DNA from: an uncultured Pseudomonadota bacterium
GTDB taxonomy: Bacteria > Pseudomonadota > Gammaproteobacteria > Methylococcales > Methylomonadaceae
Direction of reading: 5' to 3'
Length of the DNA stretch: 62,124 nt
NCBI GenBank assembly: GCA_903928965.1
Contig: CAIYSZ010000046.1
Location: 1 to 62,124 of the forward strand
The position numbers and the translations under genes were made by a program. Positions 26,153 to 35,287 of this stretch are shown piece by piece; the first letter of the stretch is position 1, and each line of letters opens with the position of its first letter. The notes beneath the pieces were generated by a model that was not told where the DNA came from, made no database searches, and was given only the letters and a program-made list of their open reading frames with translations.

Positions 26153-27664
26153 ATGCAAAAACCCATACGCCGCCTCTTGCTCCGCGCCGCTCTGGCCAGC
26201 CAGCTAAGCGCCTGCATGCTGGGGCCGGATTACGTCCCCCCCAAGTTGGATTTACCCAAGGAATTCAAGGAAAACAAGGAAATGCCGGACTGGAAACCCG
26301 CCCAGCCGCGCGACCACGTTCTATTGGGCAACTGGTGGGAAGTTTTCAATGACAGCCAGCTCAACGACCTGGCCGCGCAAGTCGCCGGCGCGAACCAATC
26401 CGTCATGCAGGCCGAGGCGCAATACCGGCAAGCCCAATACTTGGTGCTGACCGCGCAATCCGCGCTGTCTCCGGTCGGTTCCACCACCTTCACCACCAAC
26501 CGCTTCGTCGCCGCCAGCGGCCAAAACATCGCCGTATCCGGCGTGCGCAACCTATTCAGCGAAGCCCTGTCGATGAGTTGGCAACCTGACCTATGGGGCA
26601 CGGTGCGACGGCAAATCGAAGCCAACACCGCCAACGCCCAAGCCAGCGCCGCCACCATGCAAGCCTTGCGCCTCTCCAGCCAGGCCGCCTTGGTCACCGC
26701 CTACTTTCAATTGAAAACCCAGGACGCGCAAATAGCCCTGCTTACCGATTCGTTGCGGGCCTATGAAAAAACCCTGGCAATCACCCGCAACCGTTACGCC
26801 GCCGGGGTGGCCGGCAAGACCGACATCGTGCAGGCGCAAACCCAAGTGGAAACCGTCCGCGCCCAAGTCGTCGATCTCGGCGTTCTGCGCGCCCAATACG
26901 AACACGCCATCGCCGTGCTCATCGGCAAAGCGCCGGCTGAACTCAGCATCCCACCCAGCCCGCAACTGAGCGAACCGCCGCCGCTACCGCCCAACTTGCC
27001 GTCCGAACTATTGGAGCGACGCCCCGACATTGCCGCCGCCGAACGTAAGATCGCCGCCGCCAACGCCCAAATTGGCGTCACCAAGGCCGCCTATTACCCC
27101 ACCTTCAGCCTTGGAGTCACCGACGGCTGGCAATCCGGCTTCATCAACCACTTGATAACCGGCGCGCACCGCTACTGGTCGCTCGGCCCCGGCGCCACCG
27201 CTCTGACCTTATTCGACGGCGGAGCCAAAAACGCGCAATATAAACAAGCCATCGCCAACTACGATGCCGCCGCCGCCGGTTATAAACAAACCGTGCTGAC
27301 CGCCATCCAGCAAGTCGAGGACAATCTGGCCGCGCTGCGCATCCTGCAACACGAAGCCGAAGTGCAATCCGGCGCGGTGCAAGCCGCCAACCAGGCAGTC
27401 GATTTAACCATCAATCAATACAAGGCCGGCACCGTCGCCTACCTAAACGTACTCACCGCGCAAACCACCGCGCTCAGCAACCAAATCACCGCCGTGCAAC
27501 TCAAAGGCTCTCGCCTCAACGCCGCCACGCAACTAGCCACCGCCCTCGGCGGCGGCTGGGATCTGAAACAACTGCCTGACTCCAGCCAAATCGGCGGCGC
27601 GATTAAATGGACCGATTATTTAATCATCCCCGGCCTGGACCAAGGCGATGAACATATCGAATAA
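26153..27664 (+). CDS. NodT/OprM-type outer-membrane efflux lipoprotein, without linked pump
   Basis: The 503-residue protein has a lipoprotein signal ending in SQLSAC (Cys about residue 20), then GPDYVPPKLDLPKEF, the typical N-terminus of RND outer-membrane factors. Two OEP domains follow, with conserved LLERRPDIAAAERKIAAANA and the repeat QYKAGTVAYLNVLTAQTTAL. I start at ATG 26153; a TATAAT at 26120-26125 is a possible -10. No adaptor or permease gene is adjacent, so it may serve a pump encoded elsewhere. Confidence 0.9.
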   Translation: MQKPIRRLLLRAALASQLSACMLGPDYVPPKLDLPKEFKENKEMPDWKPAQPRDHVLLGNWWEVFNDSQLNDLAAQVAGANQSVMQAEAQYRQAQYLVLTAQSALSPVGSTTFTTNRFVAASGQNIAVSGVRNLFSEALSMSWQPDLWGTVRRQIEANTANAQASAATMQALRLSSQAALVTAYFQLKTQDAQIALLTDSLRAYEKTLAITRNRYAAGVAGKTDIVQAQTQVETVRAQVVDLGVLRAQYEHAIAVLIGKAPAELSIPPSPQLSEPPPLPPNLPSELLERRPDIAAAERKIAAANAQIGVTKAAYYPTFSLGVTDGWQSGFINHLITGAHRYWSLGPGATALTLFDGGAKNAQYKQAIANYDAAAAGYKQTVLTAIQQVEDNLAALRILQHEAEVQSGAVQAANQAVDLTINQYKAGTVAYLNVLTAQTTALSNQITAVQLKGSRLNAATQLATALGGGWDLKQLPDSSQIGGAIKWTDYLIIPGLDQGDEHIE

Positions 27665-27782
27665 GAACGTAAGCCTATTATGATGGCATACTCGCGAGAA
27701 CCTACCGGACAACCTCGCCGCTAAGCATTTATAATACAAGCGCAATAAATACAAGTGATGTTAAACCTAATCAAAAAAGTAG

Positions 27783-27808
27783 CCGCGATTAGCGTAGCGT
27801 AATCGCGG
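27783..27808. repeat. REP-like palindrome CCGCGATTA/TAATCGCGG
   Basis: A nine-base perfect stem with an eight-base GCGTAGCG loop lies in the gap between the efflux lipoprotein and the aminotransferase. The form resembles the dispersed REP repeats of gammaproteobacteria and shares the GATTA/TAATC inner arms with the palindrome at 14279. Confidence 0.65.
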
Positions 27809-27850
27809 GAACGCGCATCCGCAAAGTCCACCAACCTAACCGACGCCGCC

Positions 27851-29017
27851 ATGACCCAATACAACTTCGACCAACTCTGCAACCGCCTCGGCAGCGACAG
27901 CGAAAAATGGGGCGCCTATCCCGCCGACGTACTTCCATTATGGGTCGCCGACATGGACTTCCCCGCCCCGCCGCAAGTCCTGCAAGCCTTGCACGAACGG
28001 GTCGAGCACGGCGTGTTCGGCTACGGCGGCGTCAACGCCGAACTGGCCGCATTAATCTGCGACCGCCTGTGGAACCGCCATGCCTGGCGCGTCACGCCGG
28101 ATCAAATCCTCTTCATCCCCGGCCTGGTCAGCGCCCTGAACCTAGTCAGCCGCGCCGCCTGCCCGCCCGGCGGCGGCGTGCTGGTGCAAACCCCGATCTA
28201 TCCGCCGTTCCTGACCGCGCCCGGCAACCAAGAACGCCGCCTGGTCACCGCCGAACTGGCGCATACCCGCGCCGGGAACATCCTGCACTACCATATCGAC
28301 TTTGATCTGCTGGAAAACGCCGTCAAGGACAAAGTCAAGCTATTCATGCTGTGCAATCCGCACAATCCGGTCGGCCGCTGCTACACCCGCGAGGAACTGA
28401 CGCACCTAGCCGAAATTTGCGCCCGCCATGACTTAATTCTCTGCTCCGACGAAATTCACTGCGACCTCTTGCTCGGCGACTCACTGCACATCCCCGCCGC
28501 CACCCTGTCGCCGGAAATCGCCGACCGAACCATCACCCTGATGGCCCCCAGCAAAACCTTTAACATCGCCGGCCTCTACTGCGGCTTCGCCGTGATCCAA
28601 AACCCGGCGCTATACAAACAAGTGCAACAAACCGCGCGCGGCATCATCCCCAACCTCAACCTGCTGTCCCTAGTCGCCGGCCGCGCCGCCTACCTGCACG
28701 GCGCGGACTGGCACGCGCAACTGCTTGATTACCTAACCGCCAACCGCGATTTTTACCTTGATTTCATGCAACAACACCTGCCCATGCTGCCCACCACCGC
28801 GCCGGAAGGCACGTTCCTGGCCTGGATGGATTGCCGCGAAGTAAAATCCATAGCCGCAAACCCCTACGCCTTCTTCCTGAATCAGGCTAAAGTCGCCTTT
28901 AACGATGGAAACCACTTCGGACCGGGAGGGCGCGGCTTCGTGCGCTTGAATTTCGGATGTCCGCGCGTAACGCTGGAACAAGCCTTACAGCGCATGCATG
29001 CGGCGCTTACCGCCTAA
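27851..29017 (+). CDS. PLP-dependent aminotransferase of the MalY/PatB (cystathionine beta-lyase) type
   Basis: This 388-residue fold-type I PLP enzyme has the MalY/PatB signatures WVADMDFPAPPQVLQAL near the start, LCNPHNPVGRCYTREEL, SDEIHCDLL and the PLP-binding Lys in MAPSKTFNIAGL. PatB-like members cleave C-S bonds, for example cystathionine to homocysteine, pyruvate and ammonia. No methionine biosynthesis gene is adjacent, so the substrate is uncertain. It converges with the beta-propeller gene across a 143-base gap. Confidence 0.9.
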   Translation: MTQYNFDQLCNRLGSDSEKWGAYPADVLPLWVADMDFPAPPQVLQALHERVEHGVFGYGGVNAELAALICDRLWNRHAWRVTPDQILFIPGLVSALNLVSRAACPPGGGVLVQTPIYPPFLTAPGNQERRLVTAELAHTRAGNILHYHIDFDLLENAVKDKVKLFMLCNPHNPVGRCYTREELTHLAEICARHDLILCSDEIHCDLLLGDSLHIPAATLSPEIADRTITLMAPSKTFNIAGLYCGFAVIQNPALYKQVQQTARGIIPNLNLLSLVAGRAAYLHGADWHAQLLDYLTANRDFYLDFMQQHLPMLPTTAPEGTFLAWMDCREVKSIAANPYAFFLNQAKVAFNDGNHFGPGGRGFVRLNFGCPRVTLEQALQRMHAALTA

Positions 29018-29036
29018 CTGCTCATAAAAATATTAT

Positions 29037-29090
29037 GTCAAATCACTTTGACAAAGGACAAAATGTCCCGGCTTAAGGCGGTAGCCTTAA
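29037..29090. terminator. Inverted repeats between converging genes, possible terminator
   Basis: Two short perfect inverted repeats lie in the gap: GTCAAA-TCAC-TTTGAC (29037-29052) and TTAAGGC-GGTA-GCCTTAA (29073-29090). The second is followed by ATTTG, a weak T-run, and could end transcription from either side. Neither is a textbook terminator. Confidence 0.35.
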
Positions 29091-29160
29091 ATTTGACAAC
29101 CGCGACAAGGCGACCTAGACAGCCAAGCCATCTAAATCGCGTCGCCAAATAAAGCACCCG

Positions 29161-31527
29161 CTAGGGCCCGCTGCTGGAATTCACAATATAAATCTGGCTT
29201 GTTTTATTCGGATTCAAATCGCCCTGATCCAGCGTATAAACACTCCCCGTCGCCGGATTGACGGTAACGCTCTTCAGATCGGTTTGATCGTAACAAGACG
29301 TGTTGGCGGTATCGCAAAACAAGGAATTAAAATTCACGACATCTCTAATCTGGCCTGTTCGTCCGTCAATCGCCCACAGAGCCGGCGTCACGAAATTGTC
29401 GGCGTAAACCATGTGCGTGAGAGGATTGACCGCTAAACCGTAAGCACCGGAATTGATAAACTGCACGCCGATCACTTGATTGGTCTTGCCATCGATCGTG
29501 ACTACGCTGCCATCATACTGACCAAGCACATAGACGCGATTCAAGATTTCATCCACCGCGATTTGCGTCAGGCCGGACGACATTTGCAGACAAGCGTTGG
29601 GACCGCCAACGCCTTGATAACAACCCGCCGGTTGCGCCGGCAGGCCGACATTTTCAATAATGCTAGTCACACTGTCACTAGTCCCGTCAATGACCCAAAC
29701 CGCGCCGCTGGAGTACTGACTCACATAGAGAGTGTTCGTGGCTTGGTTGATCGCCACGTTGCTCGCATCGGCGTCCGGAATCACGGTTACTTTCCGGGTC
29801 ACCGGATCAATCACGTCAATCTGATTGAATCCATTGATCGCATAAAGTTTTCCCGTGCGCTGGCTGTGCACGATATCTCGCGGATTAAGGCCCAATAGAC
29901 CGCTAGCCGTGGTATCAACCGGGAAATTGGCAACGAGTTTATGCGAAACGCTGTTCAACACCGAAACCGAGCCATCGGCATTGAAGGTGTACAGAGTATT
30001 TGCCGACTCGCTGCCGGCAATCGCAACCGGCGAAGCGCCGACAGATATAGTCTCCGTCACGGATTGACTGCCTATACTAAACTCCGAAACCGAATGCGCC
30101 CCGGAATTGGCGATGTACAATGTATTGTGTTTGCTATTGATCACCGCATCAACCGCGCCCGCGCCCTCCGGAAGCGTCACGGTTCCGGCCAACGACGCCT
30201 TTTGCGTATTCACACTGCTTGAAGTATTCACCGCGATAGCAGTATCCGCCGCGTTTGGCGCGCTGTCCGCGGAAACGCCCGCCGCCGCGGATTCACTCGG
30301 CGCGACCACTATTAAATAGCTATAGGCGTTCGGAACCCCCGCCACAAAATTGTACGCGCCAAAGTAAGTCATATAAATTTTTCCATTATTCGGGTTGGCG
30401 GCAACCCCTTGCAGGCCGCCAACCGTGCCATTGTTCGATGCAATACAAGCCGCGTTCGGATTTATCTGCACAAACCCTAAAGCGCATTCCAACGGAAACG
30501 GCCCTGGACCAACACTGATATTGCGCTTGCGTTTGCCGGTCCGTCCGTCTATCTCGGTCAACAAATCGAAAGTGACATCCAGCGAATAAATACTGTGTCT
30601 AACCGGATCGACGGCAACTGAATAGGGAAAGTAATCATAATAATGCGTTGAGATCACCTTATTGGTAGCGCCATCTATCGTGATTAGACTTCCGTCTTGA
30701 ATGCCGCCCACATAAATCCGATTACTTTCTTCATCCACCGCTATTTGTTCCAACCATGAGCCGGGATTAACGCAATTCGGCTTGCTTTGACTCTGGCAGC
30801 CCAGCGGTTTAGGGATTTGACCCGCTTTTATTCTGTCGATGACCGTATCGGTAGCTCCGTCGATTACCACCACGCCCTGGAAGTCGGTTTGCGCGTATAT
30901 ACGGTTCGTCTTGCGGTTAACCGCCAGCCATTCTTCATGATCCGTGACATCCAGGATAGCGGCGGTCTCCTGCTTATTGGTATCCCACACGACTATCTTC
31001 GAGCCGGGATTCCACAACACCATATACAGTTTTCCGGTATCCGGGTTGCACGCTATCCCGTCTACATTCGAGATCGTCGATGTCGGCAGCGGCGAAAATG
31101 TGCTTTTGACGGTGTTAGTCGCGCCGTCAATCGCGGTGACGACTCCGTTTTCCGACAGACTGTAAACAGTGTTGGTCACGTCGTCGACGCAAGACTGATA
31201 AATCCCCACATTACCATACAAGTTAGGAACCGCCGCGGCGGGAACGGGAATATTCGCGATGATGGTATCGGTGGCGCCGTCGAGAACCGTTACAGACAAA
31301 GTATTGGAGACATAAACACGATTGGTTTTGACGTTGATCTGCACATCGGAAGCGCTGGCGTTTGCGTCAGGCTGAATGCTCGGAATGGGTATGGTAGCCA
31401 GTATCGGCGAGCCAGGTTGGCCAGGATTTATCGTTCCGGCGACGGCGGGAGCGACTACAACCAATATGGAAAGTACGCCAAACAATGCACTGAGCAAAAT
31501 ATAAAACTTTTTCGCGTCCTGGGTCAT
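29161..31527 (-). CDS. Secreted YVTN/YncE-type beta-propeller repeat protein
   Basis: The protein has about 788 residues, a signal peptide (SALFGVLSILVVVAPAVA) and many YVTN-like blades of the form VNxxTNRVYVSN...TVLDGATDTI, with VAVDPVRHSIYSLD and NPATGSVYTLDQGDL as other copies. Two propeller-like halves flank a low-complexity linker rich in Ser, Ala and Val (about 420-460). Each half has a Cys-bearing loop with GCQSQSKPNCVNPGSW or CYQGVGGPNACLQM, suggesting an internal duplication. ATG 31527 has AAAGAG seven bases upstream; ATG 31551 is the alternative. Function is unknown; such proteins occur as extracellular or periplasmic binding scaffolds. Confidence 0.7.
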   Translation of the reverse strand: MTQDAKKFYILLSALFGVLSILVVVAPAVAGTINPGQPGSPILATIPIPSIQPDANASASDVQINVKTNRVYVSNTLSVTVLDGATDTIIANIPVPAAAVPNLYGNVGIYQSCVDDVTNTVYSLSENGVVTAIDGATNTVKSTFSPLPTSTISNVDGIACNPDTGKLYMVLWNPGSKIVVWDTNKQETAAILDVTDHEEWLAVNRKTNRIYAQTDFQGVVVIDGATDTVIDRIKAGQIPKPLGCQSQSKPNCVNPGSWLEQIAVDEESNRIYVGGIQDGSLITIDGATNKVISTHYYDYFPYSVAVDPVRHSIYSLDVTFDLLTEIDGRTGKRKRNISVGPGPFPLECALGFVQINPNAACIASNNGTVGGLQGVAANPNNGKIYMTYFGAYNFVAGVPNAYSYLIVVAPSESAAAGVSADSAPNAADTAIAVNTSSSVNTQKASLAGTVTLPEGAGAVDAVINSKHNTLYIANSGAHSVSEFSIGSQSVTETISVGASPVAIAGSESANTLYTFNADGSVSVLNSVSHKLVANFPVDTTASGLLGLNPRDIVHSQRTGKLYAINGFNQIDVIDPVTRKVTVIPDADASNVAINQATNTLYVSQYSSGAVWVIDGTSDSVTSIIENVGLPAQPAGCYQGVGGPNACLQMSSGLTQIAVDEILNRVYVLGQYDGSVVTIDGKTNQVIGVQFINSGAYGLAVNPLTHMVYADNFVTPALWAIDGRTGQIRDVVNFNSLFCDTANTSCYDQTDLKSVTVNPATGSVYTLDQGDLNPNKTSQIYIVNSSSGP

Positions 31528-31551
31528 AAAATATCTCTTTATAGTAATCAT

Positions 31552-31872
31552 TCAAACATCCATTTAAAAGCACAAATCATACCCATATTTCATACAAAAA
31601 ATTATTCATTTAAAATCATTAAATTACAACAGAAAAAATATTTTTATTTAAACACTGCATTCAAAATGTGTTATTACCCGCATTATTGTTTATAGAACTG
31701 TGTTATTTAACGCATTATCGTCGCGGCATTGCAAAAATCAATACCCTGCCCCCTAGTGCACGCTTAATCACTCAGCTAATTTCAAACTAACGCACAAACA
31801 GCATGAACTTTTTTCAGCCGTCGTTGTCCTATAAAAGTAACTCGCACACCATCATCAAACTAAGCATAGAGT
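31552..31872. promoter_or_regulatory. AT-rich upstream region of the beta-propeller gene with direct repeats
   Basis: This 320-base gap has strongly AT-rich DNA next to the gene and two long direct repeats at 31667-31718, described separately. I see no RNA gene or further ORF with coding character. Confidence 0.5.
31667..31718. repeat. Direct repeats TGTGTTATT-N3-CGCATTAT, candidate operator pair
   Basis: TGTGTTATTACCCGCATTAT (31667-31686) and TGTGTTATTTAACGCATTAT (31699-31718) agree at 17 of 20 positions, with starts 32 bases apart. The second copy contains the imperfect palindrome TGTGTTA-TT-TAACGCA. They sit 140-190 bases upstream of the beta-propeller start on its strand. They resemble the sites at 3943-3980. 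Confidence 0.6.
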
Positions 31873-32058
31873 ATGAATCCGAATCACAAGGAACTGATTA
31901 GCCAAGCCCAGCTGCTTCGTCAACAAATTCAGGAAGCTAGAGAAAACGCCAAACTGCTGCAACCGGCTTTTTTGCGCCGCAATATGAAACTCGTCGCGAC
32001 GCGCCGGTTGCCGCCGCCGAATCAGGTTTATTTATCGGCCCAACCGACGACAAAATAA
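31873..32058 (+). CDS. Small hypothetical protein
   Basis: This 61-residue ORF encodes a charged helical N-terminus (ISQAQLLRQQIQEARENAKL) and a basic Pro-rich tail. I do not recognise a family. There is no clear ribosome-binding site before the ATG, and it converges with the outer-membrane lipoprotein gene about 80 bases on. The amphipathic heptad-like pattern argues mildly for a real small protein. Confidence 0.35.
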   Translation: MNPNHKELISQAQLLRQQIQEARENAKLLQPAFLRRNMKLVATRRLPPPNQVYLSAQPTTK

Positions 32059-32138
32059 TGGAATAACGAATGCGCCCGCCGCATCTCGCGGCGGGAAAAC
32101 GATTGCCTAAAACAGCCTCGATCAGCCCGCCGCGCAAA

Positions 32139-33521
32139 CTAGCTACCGGCGCCGGCCCCCAACGCCTTATACACCGCCACCCAATGATACGCCGTCGCCG
32201 CTTCAGAGCGCGCCAAGTCGAGTTCCGCGCCGTTTAAAATTCGTTTTGCATCCAACACCTGCAAGTTGGAAAGCGTGCCTTCGCCAAAACTCATTTCCGC
32301 CAAACGCAATTTTTCCCGCATGTCAGCCGCCGAATTAGCCAGCGCCTGCCTCCGCGTTTGCTCCCTCGCGTAACGGCCCAATGCGGTTTCGGTTTCCTGC
32401 AAGGCGTCGAGCACGGTTTTTTCATAACTTAACAATGCCTCGTTTTGCTTGGCGTCCGCCAGATTGATATTGGCTTGAATCCTGCCGAAGTTCAATAATG
32501 GCGCGGCGAAACTGGCGGCCGAACTGTAAGCGAACGCCGACGACTTAAACATTGACGCCGCGTCGGTATTACGAAAACCAATAAACGCCGACAAAGAAAT
32601 ATTCGGATACATTTCGGCCATGGCCGCGCCTTGCATGGCGGTAGCGGAGGCCAAGCGGCGTTCCGCGGCGCGCACATCCGGCCGCTGCCGCAGCACGCAA
32701 GCCGGCGCCGCCAACAAGGTGCGCTCCGGCAACGCCGGCGCATCGGCCTGGGCCGCCAATTCGGCGTCCAACGCGCCGGGCCGTTGCGCGGTCAAGGTTT
32801 CCAACTGGCGGCGGTCGACGGCCAAATCGGCCTCCAGCGCCGCCAAACTCGCCGCCGACGCCTCCACTTGCGCGTGCGCCTGAGCCGCATCCGTGCGCGC
32901 GGCGACCCCCTCGCTCACCAACAGCTCCGTCAAATGCAAACTGCGCTTTTGCAATTCCAAGTTATCGCGCGTAATCCGCCATTCCCTTTGCAAATACCTG
33001 TAATTCAGATAAGTCCGCGTCAACTCCGCGCCTAGCACCACTACCGCCTGCCGGTAGTCCTCGGCTGCAGCCTCCGCATCCGCTCCGGCGGACTCCAAGC
33101 GCCGTTGCAAGCGCCCGAACGCGTCCACCTCCCACGCCGCGTCGAATCCCAATTCAAACATATTGTATTTAATGCCGGGCGCCAAACCGGGGAAAGGATT
33201 ATTCTGCCGTTGCGCGCCGCCGCTGGCGTCCAGCGTAGGCATTAAGCGCGACCGAGCCCCGCCGCGCTCGGCGCGCGCCTGCTCGACGCGGGCCAAGGCT
33301 AGGCGCAAATCAAAATTATCCGCCAAGGCCTTGGTCATTAACCGCGTCAACTCATCGTCCCTTAGCGCGCTACGCCAATCCGGCAAGGATTCGGCCGCCG
33401 CGCTATCCTTAGGCGCTTCCAACCAAGTTTGCGGAACCGCCGGCGCCGGGGCGCGGTAATCCGGCCCCACCGCGCAACCGGCTAAACCTAAAGCCAATCC
33501 AAACGAAAGTTTAAATCTCAT
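32139..33521 (-). CDS. NodT-family outer-membrane efflux lipoprotein
   Basis: The product has about 460 residues, a lipoprotein signal (LALGLAGC, Cys about residue 16) followed by AVGPDYRAPAPAVPQTW, and two OEP domains with LRQRPDVRAAERRLASATA. I start at ATG 33521, which overlaps the end of the TetR gene by 11 bases; the frame is open to 33554. It is transcribed with the regulator and divergently from emrA/emrB, so it most likely supplies the outer-membrane channel for that EmrAB-type pump. Confidence 0.9.
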   Translation of the reverse strand: MRFKLSFGLALGLAGCAVGPDYRAPAPAVPQTWLEAPKDSAAAESLPDWRSALRDDELTRLMTKALADNFDLRLALARVEQARAERGGARSRLMPTLDASGGAQRQNNPFPGLAPGIKYNMFELGFDAAWEVDAFGRLQRRLESAGADAEAAAEDYRQAVVVLGAELTRTYLNYRYLQREWRITRDNLELQKRSLHLTELLVSEGVAARTDAAQAHAQVEASAASLAALEADLAVDRRQLETLTAQRPGALDAELAAQADAPALPERTLLAAPACVLRQRPDVRAAERRLASATAMQGAAMAEMYPNISLSAFIGFRNTDAASMFKSSAFAYSSAASFAAPLLNFGRIQANINLADAKQNEALLSYEKTVLDALQETETALGRYAREQTRRQALANSAADMREKLRLAEMSFGEGTLSNLQVLDAKRILNGAELDLARSEAATAYHWVAVYKALGAGAGS

Positions 33522-34134
33522 AACCGTGCCCTCGTAAAAAAATCGTAACCGCATGTTTAATCAGGCGTTGCTTAAAACCAGGCTCCAAACCCGATTGCAA
33601 ACCCAACAGACTGCGCATGTGCGGTTCGCCCTTCAACATATCCAGGAAGGTATGCCGCGACAGATCCATATCGTCGATGCGCAACACCCCGCGCGCCTGC
33701 AACTCACTCAAATAAATCATCATCAGCTCGCTAACCGGCGACGCCCCGGTGCGGAATATCAAATGCCCCAGTTCCGGGAAGTTCTGCTGCTCCGCGATAA
33801 TCAAGCGGTACAATTGCATTGATTCTTCCGCATAAATCAAATCGACGAACGCCTCGGCGATAGCGGTCAAACCGGCCACCGGATCGCTCAATTCGGTTTG
33901 CACGCCATCCAAGGTGGCCAACAACTTCCCGCACAGACCTTCGATCACCGCCGCGAACAACTCTTGTTTACCCTTGAAATGGTTATACAAAGTCGGCTTG
34001 GATACAGGCGCGGCCTCGGCTATGGCTTCCATGCTCGCTCCACTGTAACCGTGGGCTATAAAAACACGCTTGGCGGCTTCCAAGATGGCTTGACGTTTCG
34101 AATTTCCGGCTTTGTGCATGGTTGTTTGGCTCAT
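33511..34134 (-). CDS. TetR/AcrR-family transcriptional regulator
   Basis: The 207-residue repressor has the TetR N-terminal helix-turn-helix (about 12-60): KRQAILEAAKRVFIAHGYSG, ASMEAIAEAAPVSKPTLYNH. The ligand-binding half contains a segment typical of AcrR-type C-terminal domains (GHLIFRTGASPVSELM). It is divergent from the pump genes and cotranscribed with the outer-membrane lipoprotein, so it probably controls both directions through the palindrome at 34222-34241. The inducer is unknown. Confidence 0.92.
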   Translation of the reverse strand: MSQTTMHKAGNSKRQAILEAAKRVFIAHGYSGASMEAIAEAAPVSKPTLYNHFKGKQELFAAVIEGLCGKLLATLDGVQTELSDPVAGLTAIAEAFVDLIYAEESMQLYRLIIAEQQNFPELGHLIFRTGASPVSELMMIYLSELQARGVLRIDDMDLSRHTFLDMLKGEPHMRSLLGLQSGLEPGFKQRLIKHAVTIFLRGHGYEI

Positions 34135-34194
34135 AAAAGGCGTGCGTCGGCTAATAAATGTCGACTATTGTAAATTCCCGCAAAGTAAAAAAGC

Positions 34195-34241
34195 TTGCGT
34201 TTTATTGCCAATGCTGAGTATACTAAACTACACGGTTTAGT
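34195..34241 (+). promoter_or_regulatory. emrA-type promoter with overlapping TetR operator
   Basis: TTGCGT (34195-34200) and TATACT (34219-34224), 18 bases apart, form a plausible promoter for the pump. The palindrome ACTAAAC-TACACG-GTTTAGT (34222-34241) overlaps the -10 and the start point. Such a position suits a TetR repressor that blocks polymerase. Confidence 0.7.
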
Positions 34242-34258
34242 TAATCAACAAAAAAATT

Positions 34259-35287
34259 ATGATGCTTACACCTATTGGAAAAAAAGCAGGAACCATCTTG
34301 GCTGTTTTAGCCTTGGCCGGTGGCGGGTTCTATTATTGGCGGCTAGCCATTTACCCTTACGAAACCACGGACAACGCTTATCTAAAAGCGCACAACGTCG
34401 TTGTCGCGCCCAGGCAAGGCGGTTACGTCAAGCAAGTGCTGTTCACGGACAATCAAACGGTCAATACCGGCGATCTATTGGTGGTTATCGATGATCGGGA
34501 TTATCAAGCGCGGGCGGCGCAAGCCGAGGCGCAAGTCAAATTGCAGCGCGCGCGCATCGCCACGCTGGAAGCGGACAAATTGGCGCAAAATGCCAAAATC
34601 CAGCAAGAAACCGCCAGCCAACTCTCCCAAAAAGCCGGACTAGAGCGCGCCGCCAAAGACCAGCGGCGCTACGGCAATCTGGCGCGGGAAGGCGCGGTAT
34701 CGGTGCAAACCCATGACCATGCGGCCACCGAACTAGAGCAAGCGCAAGCCGAATACGACAAAGCGGGTTACGCCTTGCGCGAGGCGCAAACCCGCCTCAC
34801 CGCGCTGGACGCGCAAATCGCCGAAACCAAGGCGCAACTACAAGCCGCGGAAGCCAATCTAAAACTCACTAATATTGATCTGGCCGATACGCGCGTGCTG
34901 GCCCCGATCTCCGGCATCATTGGCAACAGTAGCGTGCAAGTAGGCCAATTGCTAACCCCGGGCGCGGCCATCAGCTATTTGATCCCGGCGCGGGGCGTTT
35001 ACGTCGAGGCCAATTTCAAAGAAACGCAATTGAACGGCATGCGGTCCGGCCAAGAAGTGGAAATGCAAATCGACGCCTATCCTGATCAAATCTTCCATGG
35101 CGTCATCGACAGCTTCTCTCCGGCTTCCGGCTCGGAATTCAGCTTGCTGCCGCCGGAAAACGCCAGCGGCAACTTCACCAAAATCGTCCGCCGGGTGCCG
35201 GTCAAAATCAGCTTCAAAGACGTTTTGGACTTCAATCAATTGCTTCCCGGCCTGTCCGCGGAAATCAAAATCAGGGTACGCCAATGA
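34259..35287 (+). CDS. EmrA/HlyD-family efflux adaptor
   Basis: This 342-residue periplasmic adaptor is anchored by one N-terminal helix (about 8-28, TILAVLALAGGGFYYWRLAI). It has YETTDNAYLKAHNVVVAPRQ, the classic EmrA segment, a long Ala/Gln/Glu coiled coil (about 85-210) and the second lipoyl half (LADTRVLAPISGIIGNSSVQ). ATG 34262 is an equally possible start. It overlaps emrB by four bases (ATGA). With EmrB and the NodT protein it would form a tripartite drug exporter. Confidence 0.9.
   Translation: MMLTPIGKKAGTILAVLALAGGGFYYWRLAIYPYETTDNAYLKAHNVVVAPRQGGYVKQVLFTDNQTVNTGDLLVVIDDRDYQARAAQAEAQVKLQRARIATLEADKLAQNAKIQQETASQLSQKAGLERAAKDQRRYGNLAREGAVSVQTHDHAATELEQAQAEYDKAGYALREAQTRLTALDAQIAETKAQLQAAEANLKLTNIDLADTRVLAPISGIIGNSSVQVGQLLTPGAAISYLIPARGVYVEANFKETQLNGMRSGQEVEMQIDAYPDQIFHGVIDSFSPASGSEFSLLPPENASGNFTKIVRRVPVKISFKDVLDFNQLLPGLSAEIKIRVRQ

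Noticed and set aside
31800..32140. A CRISPR or RNA gene in the gap around the small ORF at 31873
   Set aside because: No regularly spaced repeats and no cloverleaf or strong stem was found; only the two direct repeats further left stand out.
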